Under the pieces are notes generated by a model. That model was not told the DNA's origin, did not search any database, and was given only the letters and a program-made list of their open reading frames with translations. Position numbers and translations under genes: made by a program. From Isoetes taiwanensis (taxonomy: Eukaryota > Streptophyta > Lycopodiopsida > Isoetales > Isoetaceae): DNA of 64,000 nt. Location: NCBI GenBank assembly GCA_021234155.1, contig JAJEKV010000214.1, forward strand, positions 855,581-919,580. Direction: 5' to 3'. Positions 34,481-46,153 of this stretch are shown one piece after another (the stretch's first letter is position 1; every line of letters begins with the position of its first letter).

Positions 34481-35369
34481 TCAAATTGGCTAATGGCCAT
34501 ATCCACGAGACCTCAAGGCGCCACACCTCTTCTTCACATCAACATTGGTGATCTCCAGATTCCCTCTTAGAATTTGGTGTTTGGAAGGTCGGAGAAGATC
34601 GGTGATTATGAAATGTTGGTCGTGAGACCTTTTCTCCGCCGGGCCAAGAGTATCCATTATTGGGGCCACGGATCGGTTAGTCATCACAGATGGTCACCTC
34701 AATGCCACTATGGACTTGGAAGCGAGGTAAAATCATTTCGGTCGACAATGCTGAACCCTCTCTCTCCGACACAGATTCCTCGAGGGCGCTGAGAATATCT
34801 ATCAAGTTCGGGCTCCACTGCGAAGTCCGCCTCGTCATCCTACCCCCTAATATCTTTGATCCTTGGGGAGAAATGACTCTTGATCGGACCAGACCGGGTG
34901 GCTGCCTTGCTTGACCCTACGGCTCCCTTGCAATCGCATCCAACGTGTTGATCACTTTTCGGATGTGGGAACTTCCTCATGATCCCGTTGATGTACACGC
35001 AGTCATGAAGCAATCTTTGCTTGATGAAAATCAGCAACCTCTCTTTTCACCACGCGAAGGCGCCACTCATCCCTGTCATGCTTCACCCTCCCGCTCATAT
35101 TGTCAAAGACACGGAAGTTATCCCACATATTCGGACTCCGGTCGGTCGATTGTGGGCGTGGGCAACAATCACCTGTCCGCGTTCTTCGCCAATCTTCCCG
35201 ACACCCTATAACGAGGGCCGCCACGCTCTTCAAAACGTTCAAATACATTTTCGCCGGGCGCCTGAGAGACCGGGGATCAACAAAGCCTTGGGAGAACTCA
35301 CCATTCCTACCAAATCCGATGCACGCCCCGGTAGCAACGACTGTACCGGGCTCAACCCCACTACCGTGG

Positions 35370-36540
35370 ATCGCGTCCAAGGCAGAAATTGACAAACTCC
35401 TTCTTTGCGCAGTTTGATCTATGAGGTCAAACATTCGGAATGGGTGAGCCCCATTGTCATTGCACTCAAACACAATGGAAAGATCCGCTTTTGCGTGGAC
35501 TCTGGGAAGCTAAATCGGGCCACGAAGGCGTGATCATTTTCCACTTCCCTTCACAGACCAGGTTCGAAGAGGTCAGCCGGACATGAGATGTACTCCTTCA
35601 TGGATGGTTTTTCGCTACAATGTCGGATCTCAATCAAAGAATCTGATCAACTCAAGACTACTTTCACCCCCACCGGCGGGGCACTTTTTTGCCTACAAGG
35701 TGGTTCCTTTTGGATTATCAAACTCTCCATCAACGTTTTCAACGATAATGCTCTTTTTCATGATTTTATGAAGGAAAATCCCTTCTTGCAAATTTTTCAA
35801 GATGACTTCCGCCTTACAGTTCCATGGCTGACCATTTGGATAAATTGGAACTCGTCTTTTCGAAATGTGATGAGTCCGCATTAGTCTCAATCCCGAGAAA
35901 TGCACCTTTTGCGCCACTGTGTGTTGTTAGGACACGTTGTCAAGAAAGCGTGTATCACCACGGATCCCCGCCAAAATCGGGTTGTGTGCTCAAGGCTCAT
36001 GCACCACCAATATCAAGGAGACACGCTCTTTCACGGGTAAGGTAAATTATTACTCCACCTTCATTCCCCGGACTTGCGGCCATTGCAGATCCCATTCATA
36101 AACTCGCGGTGATGAATCCACCGGGCTTGGAATTCCCATGCGGATGCTGCTTTCCAACAGTTGAAGCTTTTACTTACTCAGGCACCGGTTCTTGTTCCTC
36201 CTCAATGGGACAAGCCCTTTCATGTCCATGTAGATGTCTCCGCGTGTCGCTATTGGGTTGTTCTTTCTCAAGAATATGATGCGCATTAATCGACAAAAAA
36301 AACAAGATATGCCGCCGAAAACTCAATCTGGCTGGAGCGCAACTACTCGCCCGCAGGCGTGAAGCCTTGGGTTTAATTTTTCGTGTCCAACGCTTTTCCG
36401 TCACTATCTTTTTAGGCAAATCGGATCAAATTCTTTGTTGACCACCAAGCACTCCCTTTGGGCGCATTGCTTGTTGGGTTCTCCTTCTTCGCAAGAATTT
36501 GCACCCTTTGAAATTGTTCACAAGGCGTGCAAATCTCATG
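35370..36540 (+). pseudogene. Tat/Athila-like reverse transcriptase and RNase H, broken
   Basis: In shifting frames: IYEVKHSEWVSPIVIALKHN, GKIRFCVDSGKLNRATK, EMYSFMDGFS (first catalytic Asp), DQLKTTFT, then FLQIFQDDF in the place of the FLDD box. RNase H follows with WDKPFHVHVDVSA, VVLSQEYDAH, ERNYSPAG and FEIVHKACKSHVV. The phrases match the non-chromodomain gypsy lineages Tat and Athila rather than the chromovirus at 17-22 kb. Several residues of the catalytic centre are kept, but the frame is broken many times. Confidence 0.75.
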
Positions 36541-36759
36541 TTGTCCCGGTTATCTTTTCACGATCCACACGGATGATCCTCCACGGGGAGTCTCGGATGC
36601 CTTTTCCTGACGATCAACTTTTTTTCTGGTCACGCAGAACGCCACATTGGTTCCACAACTTCGCCAGATATCTCCTCCACAGCTCTTCCACCGGAGGACG
36701 CCACGCTCTCCAAACCAAGCGCCAATCCCGTCGACACCAATTTCTCCTCGAGGTCCGCG

Positions 36760-37980
36760 GACTACACCATGGTTGCAGCCATCTTTACAAAAGGGCAAGG
36801 ATACCGGCCCTTCGACGCCGTGTTCTCCCTCATGAGGTCCCGGATATTGTCCGAGAAGCCCATGAAGGGCTCGGTGGTGGTCATTTTCATGGTGACACCA
36901 CGGCACGACGCAAAATCCTTCTTGCAGGGTAGTTTTGGCCCACGCTTTTCAAAGACGCCACGCCCACACCGCACGCGTGTGATGCTTGTCATTATTGGGA
37001 AGGCCACGCCCGTGACGCTTCTTCCATTGACGCCGGTCGCCACGCCACTTTCTTTCAAAGAAATGGGGGATGGATTTTGTGTGGGACCCATTGATCCGCC
37101 TCAGGCGGCACACCCGCGTTCGCCTACATTCGGGTTCTCACCGACTACGCTACCAAATGGGCGGAAGCTTGCGACTTCCAGACAACACCGGCAAGCACCG
37201 CCAAGGTCCTCTATCGCAAATCATCACACGCTTTTGGCTGCCCCACTGAGTCGGTTGATCGCGCAGGTTCCATTTTATCAATCATACCAAAAGGAGCTAA
37301 CGGATTATCTCCATCGATCCATCATCACAAGAGCACACCTTACTATCCTCAAGGGAACGGTTTGGCTGAAAGCACCAACAAAACTCGGGTCACAATTCTC
37401 AAGAAAATTTGTGACGCTTCTCAAGACCGACCGGCAAAACAAGCTTCCTACTATTCTTTGGGCTTACAATACTTGTTTCAAAATCGCTACTGGTCACACT
37501 CCTTTTAAATTGGTTTATGGTCAAGAAGCTCTAATGCCCTTTGAATACATTCTTCCAACTCTCCGTTTTCAACTAGCTACAGCCCATAATCCACCTGCTG
37601 CACTCAAGGAAAGGGTTTGTCAATTAGAACAGTTGGATGAACTTCGGCGCGATGCTTACATTCGTGTTCTTCATGGACAACGGTTGCAGAAATCATTGCA
37701 TGACAAAAGACTTAAGACAAAAGTATTCAAAGAAGGCGATTTGGTTCTTCTTTATGATTCTCGTTACAAAAATTTTTCGGGCAAGTTAAAATTTCGATGG
37801 CTTGGCCCTTATCAAATTGTTCAAGTGGTGCAACCCAGTGTTTTCAAGCTGGCTGAATTAGATGGAACTCCATTACCTACACTAGTTAATGGCTTTCGCC
37901 TCAAACAATTTCATACCACAGAAAGTGACAATCATACAACAGATGCTGTTCCAGACAAAGACACAACAGATAGTGACTAA
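36760..37980 (+). pseudogene. Tat/Athila-like integrase, broken core with an open C-terminal part
   Basis: The zinc-binding region is visible as GGHFHGDTTARRKILLAG and HACDACHYWEG (HHCC). The core follows in another frame: VLTDYATKWAEACDF (first Asp), CPTESVDRAGS (second Asp region, damaged), and YYPQGNGLAESTNK (catalytic Glu). From about 37.4 kb one frame stays open to the stop at 37978-37980: LPTILWAYNT, TGHTPFKLVYGQEALMPFE, KEGDLVLLYDSR, KLKFRWLGPYQIV and VNGFRLKQF. The end has no chromodomain, as expected for this lineage. Confidence 0.8.
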
Positions 37981-39519
37981 CTGGTGGCATATTTATATTA
38001 TATAGGTGGAATTTTTACAAAATGTGGGCAGAGCCCATCTATTTCCGCTATGATGCTATCTTTTTCTGTTATGTTCTTTTTTCATCTGTTTTCATTCCTC
38101 ATATCTTCGGACCTTCTTGGTGCAGCTTGTTTTTCATGGCTATGCTTGTTTGTTTTCTCTAACCATTCACGGGATCGGCCGGTTTTGTGTCTCTCGCGAG
38201 TCCCTTCCCAGAATATGTAGCAAAACAACAGGGGGTTCCTGAGGGATTTGATGTGGATGTAAAAAAATAACAAATCCTGAAACCATAGACCATATATCTC
38301 TAAAACAATTGAAGGGTTGTTATAAAAAAAAAACATAGATTCAAGATAAAAAATAATCACATTAGCTCACTGGGTATATTGGTTAAAGTAGCCTTATTAA
38401 GAGATTGAATTATTTTGGTAGAGGTTCGAGCCCCCGTATTTCATATTCTAAAATCTTAGGCAAAGTCTTATAGAGGACTGATATTCCCTCAAAACCTTAG
38501 GCGAAATCGTATTTCATATTTCAAAATCATAGACGCCTCCAATAATAAATGACTATTAGCAAAACGAGAGGTGCTAACAGGCCCCAACATACGATCTGGA
38601 TCATAGGATCGACGAATCCGACGATTGTGGTAGTCCAGGGTGCACTTCGTTTACATCTGCTCAGAAAGAGTGTAGGCTTTCTCTTCACGAAGAAGCTTTT
38701 CAGCCAGTTGCAAAACCAATATAATGTTGTATAACTTCTCTTCCAAGTCACTGCTTATTGAAATGGGCTTCGGTCCTTGAATGAATCTATTGTTCTAGAC
38801 CCCCAAATGTTGTGGATCTAAAATTGTCGGATGGTATGTCATGTCAATGCTTGACTCAGATAAGTCATTCTAGAACTATAGAGTGGTTATAACATAATCA
38901 TGATATGGTCAAAATCTAATCGGGGCTTAATTCCACCGTGGTCGTAACTCCGACAATACAACGTTTTGCCATCTGTGTCAAATTGGCTCTTGCTTTGCCA
39001 TAGCTCTTAATAGAGCTCCCCAACCAAGCGCCATCGCCATAAATCTGCATATAGCATAAGCTAGCTTCAGCATCTTGCGATTGAACCCGCTAAAACTTCT
39101 TTATAATGGAATCTACAACACCTTTTTAATTATACAAAAAACAACAAATCCTTTAAAGAGTACCAATACAAAATCAAAACCAGCTAAAAATGCAGGGGAA
39201 CTACATCCAAGGGCATCTACTTTTGGAAGGAAGAAAACGCTGCTTTCAAAACCATAGGGTCCAAACAAACAAAAAAACTAAGGGTAATACCTCTGCTTCA
39301 AACAAAGGTAATACTAAAAAAACGTAATAAAAATAGGAAAAGCTTTGCAGATTACCTCAAGAGCTCTCTGTAGGATGGTATTGCGTGAGTTCATGTTCAA
39401 ATGGAATATAGTTGCTACCAATAAAATGCGTGTTAAACTGTGGCAAAGCTCAGATCTAAGGCTCATAAAGGTAGATAAATATCAATTCAACTTTTACATA
39501 CAAAATAGGGATGCTGAAA
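37981..39519. other. Noncoding sequence after the Tat/Athila-like element
   Basis: No gene is supported. The expected purine tract and 3' LTR of the element were not found, so its 3' end may be deleted. A SINE-like sequence lies at 38360-38530. Confidence 0.4.
38360..38530 (+). mobile_element. tRNA-derived SINE candidate 2
   Basis: An A box (TAGCTCACTGG, 38363-38373) is followed by TTGGTTAAAGTAG and, at 38423-38433, a B box (GGTTCGAGCCC). Downstream, the phrase ATTTCATATT(C/T)(C/T)AAAATC occurs twice (about 38440 and 38510). It is tRNA-like in arrangement but has no foldable tRNA acceptor stem. Confidence 0.4.
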
Positions 39520-40226
39520 TTATGCCTGCTTTATTGACAATAACGGATATCCCTGTTTAACCCCTATGGTGCTGACAACTCGCTGATCTGAGGCAAGCAA
39601 TGCAGCATATATCTCATCATAGAGTCTGTAGATGACATTTTGTAAGTTCTGTGGGACATGCGGCTCCTGTAAATGCTGCCACAATAGGTCTCGTGAGACT
39701 ATATCAAATGCAGTCTTGAAATCTACACAAAACAAGAATACAGGTCACGTCGCGCATTGCGGTTAGCTTCCATAAGGATTCTGAGAGCGAATATATGGTC
39801 GATAATGGAGTGCGCAGGGCAAAACCCCGCCTAGCCAACTACAAGTACTCCAGCTTCTTCAGCCCACTGAGTTAACCTCTTCTCCACCATGCCTGCTAAA
39901 AGTTTTGGGAGTAATGGGCTCACCATGATCATGTGATAGTTCGCCAAATCATCCCTATTACATGTCTTATGGATAGGGGTGACCTTGCTAAGGCTCTCCC
40001 TTATGGCCTGGTTAATTATCCTGGTCAGAGGCTCTAACAAAGTTGGCCCACCCCATTTCAATAACTCGCTTGCTTGAAGTTCCTGCAAGTCCTTCGCTTT
40101 GCTATTAGACAGATATCTAAGGCCTTGTTGGATGTCCTCCTCAGTGAGCTGTAGCATTTCTCTTGTCTGATCCGATACCCCAGGAGTCACACTTGGGGGT
40201 TCATACAGCTCCTCCAGGTGATGCAT
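39520..40226 (-). pseudogene. Non-LTR reverse transcriptase fragment
   Basis: Minus-strand frames give MHHLEELYEPPSV, DIQQGLRYLSNSKAKDLQ, LLKWGGPTLLEPLTRIINQ, VTPIHKTCNRDDLANY, MIMVSPLLPKLLAGMVEKRL, then after breaks AGFCPAHSIIDHIFALRILM, FCVDFKTAFDIVSRDLLW (first catalytic Asp) and TIGVKQGYPL. This is the N-terminal two thirds of an RT of the same general type as the fragment at 30.7 kb, and not L1-type. The catalytic xADD box is not present. A truncated relic. Confidence 0.75.
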
Positions 40227-40311
40227 CCACTAGTCTATGGTGATATTGTTGGATGGTTAATGCCTCTTATACAATACCCTATGCCAGAAGGCTTCCGTCA
40301 TTGTGACGTTT

Positions 40312-40600
40312 CCCACTAAATATATGACGCCCGGTCGTACATCTCGTGGGAAATTTCCCATCCAATCCTCTGGCCGCATGGGCCCTCCATCTATCCCCCA
40401 CCCAAGATATCCCCAGTGCGGAAAGGTGACATGGAGGTGCCTTGACGCCCTTCCCCTATGAGCTCCTATAACAGTGGAAGCATAACGTAACGTCAGCACT
40501 AACACTAAATAATACAATCAACTACCTTGAAAGGTAGCACATCCATACTACTAAAGATACATTAAGTAATCTAGCTCTTCTTGTTTGCAAGGTCAGGGCA
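40312..40600 (-). mobile_element. LTR fragment of the TGTGACG family (copy 3)
   Basis: Starts TGTGACGTTTCCCACTAA at 40312 and later carries CGTAACGTCAGCACTAAC and CTACC(T)TGAAAGGTAGCACATCC. These correspond to the first few hundred bases of the LTRs at 2893 and 16002 (for example CCACCTCCGAAAGGTGGCAC). It is truncated at its right side and no internal region adjoins it. Confidence 0.55.
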
Positions 40601-40770
40601 TGGCTGCAAAAGAAATGGGCAATGTACATGGGAGGCTTAAATAATTTAAGTAGCACAAAAATTAGCGTTAGCATTATGCTCATTCTTTTTTTTGGTACTT
40701 TTTTGGGTACCATGCCCTTTTTGTTGTGTGGATCACATGGCCAATTTGGCCTCCGTGGACGTTAAAGACC

Positions 40771-40845
40771 TATCCATCCATCCAATCCAATCCAATCCAA
40801 TCCAATCCCACCCCACCCCACCCCACCCCACCCACCCACCCATCT
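40771..40845. repeat. Compound microsatellite (TCCAA)n (CCCCA)n (CCCA)n
   Basis: TCCATCCA passes into TCCAA units, then CCCCA and CCCA units, about 75 bp in all. Confidence 0.9.
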
Positions 40846-40979
40846 ACCAAAGATGTTATTCTACTTTCTTGAAATTGAACTATAGATTTTTTTGGGTGTT
40901 TAACGTGAAATGTTATGAAAACCCCCAAAGGAAGGATTTAGATCCCTATAAATAAAGGAGATAGTTTTCTTGTGGAGGG

Positions 40980-43900
40980 TAAAGCATTCACCGTAAGCTA
41001 TCCTCATTAAATCCGTCCTTGATGTGGCCACAAATCTGTAACTAATTTGATTGAAGCAACTAATACCTCATGTGCCTGAAGCAGGTGGGAAAAAATACTT
41101 ACATGTTAAATGAAGAGGACCAAACTTCCTCACATGTTGCCTCTAAGACACTGAGGCAGTCTGCATGAGTTGATGATGCTCTTTTCGAATTGCAAAGATA
41201 GATTTGCAAGAGAAGTAAAAAGATTGTCACATATTGAAGTTCTTGAAAATCAGACTGCCATAGGACAGGTGCATTATGCCAAAAGGTTCAACATATTCGG
41301 TTTATTAGAATGTTTCTAAAGAATTAATACCCACTGTGATTGAAGCAGTTGCAAAGAATTGAAAAATCGATCATGATGAAATTGAGGATATAGTAAAGAT
41401 GCAATCTGGACTATGAGCAAATCATCGGCTTCTTTTGTTGTCCTTTTAGATGCAACATTTGAATCTTTCAATGGACAACCCAGTGATAAGAGCTAGAGCC
41501 TGCATCATGCTTGTAATAAAAACACCTAATTACCTAGTTCCTGATGTAGGGGGAAGAAAACAAAGTAGATAAATTTATTGATGCCGGAGCAAGGGAATAC
41601 AAAGAGTTATGAGTACTTGCATTAGAACAGTTGACGAAACCCATGTATAAGATTCAGTGACCATATGTTATTCTACAAATAACAAAGCTCCTACTTCCTC
41701 TGTATTCCCAAAATCGATATAAGCTAAGAAATGGGATGCCGTTTTAAATAAATGTTGAAAATAAAATTTAATAGTTCCATCTCAAAATATTGCCTACCGT
41801 AGTTGAAACACCATATAAACAAAGTACTCCTTATAGAAAACAAAATGGGACACTCCATTCAGAATAGAAAATGCAGAAATAAGCAATGCATACATGGATT
41901 AAAAGCTTATATTATTTGACCAGATAACTTATAAAATATAAATGCATCTTCTATATAAGCATAAAGCATCGTAAGATTATATTCCATATGCAAGGAACAC
42001 GTTTAGTGGTGGGGTTTACTTAAATCTCTTTCAAAGCGAAGCTATAGATCAATCCAAAAATATATAAAAACTATGGTTAAAAGCATAGATATAATGGCCA
42101 AGATCTCTTGTGTAGCTCTTTAAACAACTTTTCAAACCCATAGCTCTATTGTAGATTATAGACATCAGGCATGAAGCTTTACTTTTATCAATTGTTTAGA
42201 AACCCTAGCATATTTCTATCTACCCTTATAGCTTAGCTAGCTTTTCAGATATTATATTAAAAACTCCTTATAATTTTTAGAATGGATTAGAATTTACCTT
42301 ATTGACCACCGCCACTACACTTTGAGTATCTCCTCTTGAAAAACCATAATCAATAACTTCATAGAAATGTAGCATATCAGCTTGTGTTTTGGTAAAACGA
42401 AAGCAATGAAAGAATTCCATCATACCATATCTATGTTCGCTAGAATCTACAAATCAAATTCCATATCTGTTTGTGAATTGACGAAAGCATCAAAATAATT
42501 ATTGTGCTCTTCTATAAATATATATAAAAAGCGAAAACCCGATGCTAGCAAGTTGGAACCACTCGACACCTCTTGTAATGGCATGTTTAAGAATACTGAT
42601 ATTGATGATTGGATCTTGTACCTAACATAATGTGCATCCAATGGGGTGGCACATGTTCAATTACTAGAAGATGAATCATTTAGGGGTAAAACTACTATTA
42701 TCCTGCTCAGGACCTGCATATGGCTTCCATTCCGTCAGACAGTCAAACCAGGTTAACTACCATTGCTAACATTTAAATTGGCAAGTCAAGCCAGGTCTAT
42801 CACATTTGCTAACAAAACTTATTCATTCTCCCCAAGTGCATACATAATTAATGAGAGATGCAACGCAACGGAACCAATGAAAGATACTATAGAGTGCTTC
42901 AATATGCTAAAAGGATTGAGTTTACACATCTAACCTTTCCAACAACTGTTCACAACAAAGATCAGATGTTTGGAACATAGATAAGATCCAAATAGAGAGC
43001 AAGTATGATGGGAAGTGATATGCAAAACAAAAAGAATAAGACTCTAGCGTGTAAAAAAACAATATACTTTTCAATGAAGTTAATCGAACTGGATATGTCA
43101 GCATGGATAGTGTGAGAAGTAAGGAGTAAATATAAGTAGTTATACTATCTGCTTTGTACTTGCAGAGATATAGGAGGAAATGGTATAGCCGGGCTTTACA
43201 TGTGCTAGAGCTAGATGCTGAGAATGGATATATGTGTCAATATGTGTTTAAAAAGGAATCAAGGGTAGATGCAATTAATTATGGCTCTCGATACAATTTT
43301 TGTTTGTTTGATTCTATTATTTGTGGTTATTTGAGGCATCGAGAAGCGAAGACCGACCCTTTGTAGTTTGATACTCCAGAGCTTTTTTCAGCGATCTGGA
43401 GATGCGGCAATCTTGCTCTTTGCCACCTACAGACAAATCTCCTACTCTGCGGCCAAGCTCGAGCAGAGGAGCTGGGCCTACACTACGGCCAAGTCCAAAT
43501 AGCAGACACGGGCAATCTGGAAACCGCCAATCTTCACTACATCACCAAATGACAACAAGGGGCCTAATTTGGCATCGCCCTCTGGTAAGCCATATGCCCT
43601 ACCCCAAATGGGCGGCATGTGATTGTGCAAACATTATAGCAACCTTATATGTGTAAATTCCACGGCCCTTCATTTGGCATATTCATGGAACTATGCTTGG
43701 ATCCAATGATAAAACAAAAACAATAAGGATTGCTCTAATCCTTATTGCTCACTCCTTATTGTTTTTTAAGGTTCATTGGATTTTGGCATATTCGCCAGAT
43801 CTAGAGTCCACACATATACACATCACACCCCTGTATATTTTGGCGCCCCTGTATGTATGTATAAAAATGTATAAAAAATACGTATGGCAAATGGCTTAAT

Positions 43901-44739
43901 ACAGGTTCAAACCATCGTGAAAAGAAGAAAGAAAATGTCGTGGGAGGCGGCGTTCATCTCGCTTTCGAACCTCCAAACCACCCAGTTCATCTATCAACCT
44001 CCAAACCACCCAAATGGCCAAAGATGCACCCTAAACTCGGGTGCCATTGATGCCCTGGATGAATCTAAGAGTGATTCCACATCAACCGCCCATTCTATCT
44101 CGTTCTTCTATATCTCAAGCCCTACCGCCATCAAGTGCATGAAATCACTGCATAATCTAAAGCACAAATTTTGTGCCGCATAATCTAAAGCGTTAGCTTG
44201 TAAACCTCAAGAATCGTTGAGCTTGTAAACCCTCACCAATGGTTGAAATACAGCAGAACAAGGCTGGCTCTGCCCTACAAACTACAAAAACCGAAACAGG
44301 GACCACAACAGAAAGGAAGTGCCGACTGTAGTCCATCAGGCCGGATTTATCCTCCAACATTAGAAACAGAGGACGGTCACAATTTTAGGGCCGTTCTTGG
44401 AATGCCATATGCGGAGCAGAATCCAAAAGAGGAGCAGCACCATCTGGCCGTCCGGCATGGTCGCCATCTCCCCAGGCACATGGAGAGCATGCCACGACTT
44501 CCTGGCAGACGGCCATGGAAGAGAAGAAGAAGAAGAACAAACCTGGACAAATTTTTTCAAAACCCTAACCCCCATATGTCGGGCAACCATGACCAAAATC
44601 ATACTCCACAGATAATTTGCAAACCTTATAGCAACCTCAACAAATGGCCAAGATTCGGAAAGAAGGGAAATACCATACAAATATATATTATTATGGTAAT
44701 AAGTATATTTGTAATAAATAAATAAGTAAACGTGGCAAA
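40980..44739. other. Upstream region of the PEBP gene, no supported gene
   Basis: About 3.8 kb, mostly AT-rich. Short frames (42447-42641 minus; 43154-43366 plus) have no family motifs. The second follows a good acceptor (TTTGTACTTGCAG ending near 43165) and encodes RYRRKWYSRALHVLELDAE, so an exon relic is possible. No promoter element can be assigned with confidence. Confidence 0.35.
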
Positions 44740-44802
44740 ATGCATGGGCTGGTGAGGAAACAGCGAAAAGGAGAGGAAAAGGGAAGGTGGGGGGAGTTCG
44801 GA

Positions 44803-45978
44803 ATGGCAGCAGGCGCCGGAACGGCTGTGAAGCTGGATCAATTGAGGAGCGCAAAAATAGCACCGGATGTGGTTTCGGAATTGGGGCCAAGTGTGCTCGA
44901 TTTTAGAGTAGCGTACAAGGAGGTGGAGGTCGCCAATGGCCTCGCCATCAGAAAAGCTCAGAGCCAGCACCGCCCGCATGTGGAGCTCCGAGGAGAGCCT
45001 TTCCTCCCCAATCATTTCTACACTCTCCTCATGGTCGACCCTGACGCTCCTCATCCTAACAACCCCACCTCTCGGAATTTCTTGCACTGGATGGTCATCA
45101 ACATTCCTGGCGGTACCTCCCCTCACGAAGGTATTTATACTTAGTCTTTTTTTCGTATCGCTTTGTTTTGGGTCCGTCATATGTCCTCATAGGTCCTCAT
45201 AGATACTGCCAATGCCACATGCGAATATGGCACATGCGAATATGTGGCATGACTGTGTGGCATGACGTAAAAAGTACTACCTGCCTATCTTTCATTCTGT
45301 CTATCTTTCATTGTTTTATCTTGTTATTTGTCATTATAACTTATTACTTGTGTAGAGATTTTTTTTTATGCATATATGCTAAAATTTGGCTTCTACTACT
45401 TGATTTGGGAACGTGTTTGTTATATGCAAATTCTTTGCTCATAACCATACAAATAAGCTCGCCTAGACACTTTGAAGATCCCCAAAAAGAAGAATCGTGA
45501 CTCATTGGCTTAGAGATAGGGAATACCACAAGCCTTTCATTTGCATAGAGATAAGGAATATCGCAACCCTCATTTGTTATTTGTAAGTTATCATTTGTAT
45601 GTAGATATATGGAACACTGGAAGCGAGGTTGTTGAGTACATGGGCCCTGCCCCTCCTCTTGGAACCCATCGATATGTTATTCTCATTTTCGAACAGGTTA
45701 GGTCGTGCTTTTGTTTTCTCACATTCCATACGTATGAAGTTTTTAGAAAGAATGATTGTTAGGTATTTGCTAAAGTTTGGGATCATGGTCTTGGATGTTT
45801 GCTAAAGTTTGGGTTCGTTGTCCAGAAGGGGACCTTACATGTTAGCAAAATTGAGGGACGCGAAAAATTTGATGTGAATGGATTTGCAGCTAATTTTGAA
45901 CCTCAATATCCAGTGGGTGCTGTTTATTATCTTGTTGAACATGATGATGCTTTAAAGCATCCTAAAAGACAAGTTTAA
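44803..45978 (+). CDS. PEBP-family protein (MFT-like), three exons
   Basis: Proposed exons 44803-45130, 45605-45696 and 45826-45978 join in frame to 190 residues. Both introns are GT...AG. Exon 1 carries FYTLLMVDPDAPHPNNP (anion-pocket Asp79 and Asp81) and RNFLHWMVINIPGG (His95). Exon 2 carries EVVEYMGPAPPLGTHRYVIL (His131 of the G-x-HR motif). Exon 3 carries KGTLHVSKIEGREKF, YPVGAVYY and ends KHPKRQV. These are the hallmarks of phosphatidylethanolamine-binding proteins; plant members (FT, TFL1, MFT) act as mobile or nuclear regulators of flowering, dormancy and reproduction. Closest in wording to MFT (EYMGP-x-PP, FEQKG-x-LH). The residue matching FT Tyr85/TFL1 His88 is Phe93, and that matching FT Gln140/TFL1 Asp144 is Glu153. 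An in-frame ATG at 44740 would add 21 basic residues; 44803 was chosen because homology starts soon after it. The exon 2 acceptor is the least certain point. Confidence 0.85.
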
Positions 45979-46016
45979 CATGATGATGCTTTAAAGCATC
46001 CTAAAAAACAAGTTTA
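45939..46016 (+). repeat. 39-bp tandem duplication covering the end of the PEBP coding region
   Basis: Units 45939-45977 and 45978-46016 differ by one base. The first encodes the last residues (HDDALKHPKRQV) and the start of the stop codon. The second repeats the same codons after the stop (HDDALKHPKKQV). A third, degenerate copy of AATGCTTTAAAGCATC lies near 46043. Each unit contains the palindrome GATGCTTTAAAGCATC. Confidence 0.95.
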
Positions 46017-46153
46017 ATGTAAGTATAATAGATTTTCACCTGCAATGCTTTAAAGCATCTCATAAAACAAGTTTTATTAATGCAAGTTTTATTAATGTAA
46101 GTATGGTAGATTTTCACTTGCATGAAGTCTATATTTCTGTAGATTGCTATGTG

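Noticed and set aside
43884-44725. Frames of 99 and 160 residues just upstream of the PEBP gene
   Set aside because: Low-information sequence with overlapping frames on both strands; no domain and no splice logic joining them to the PEBP gene.
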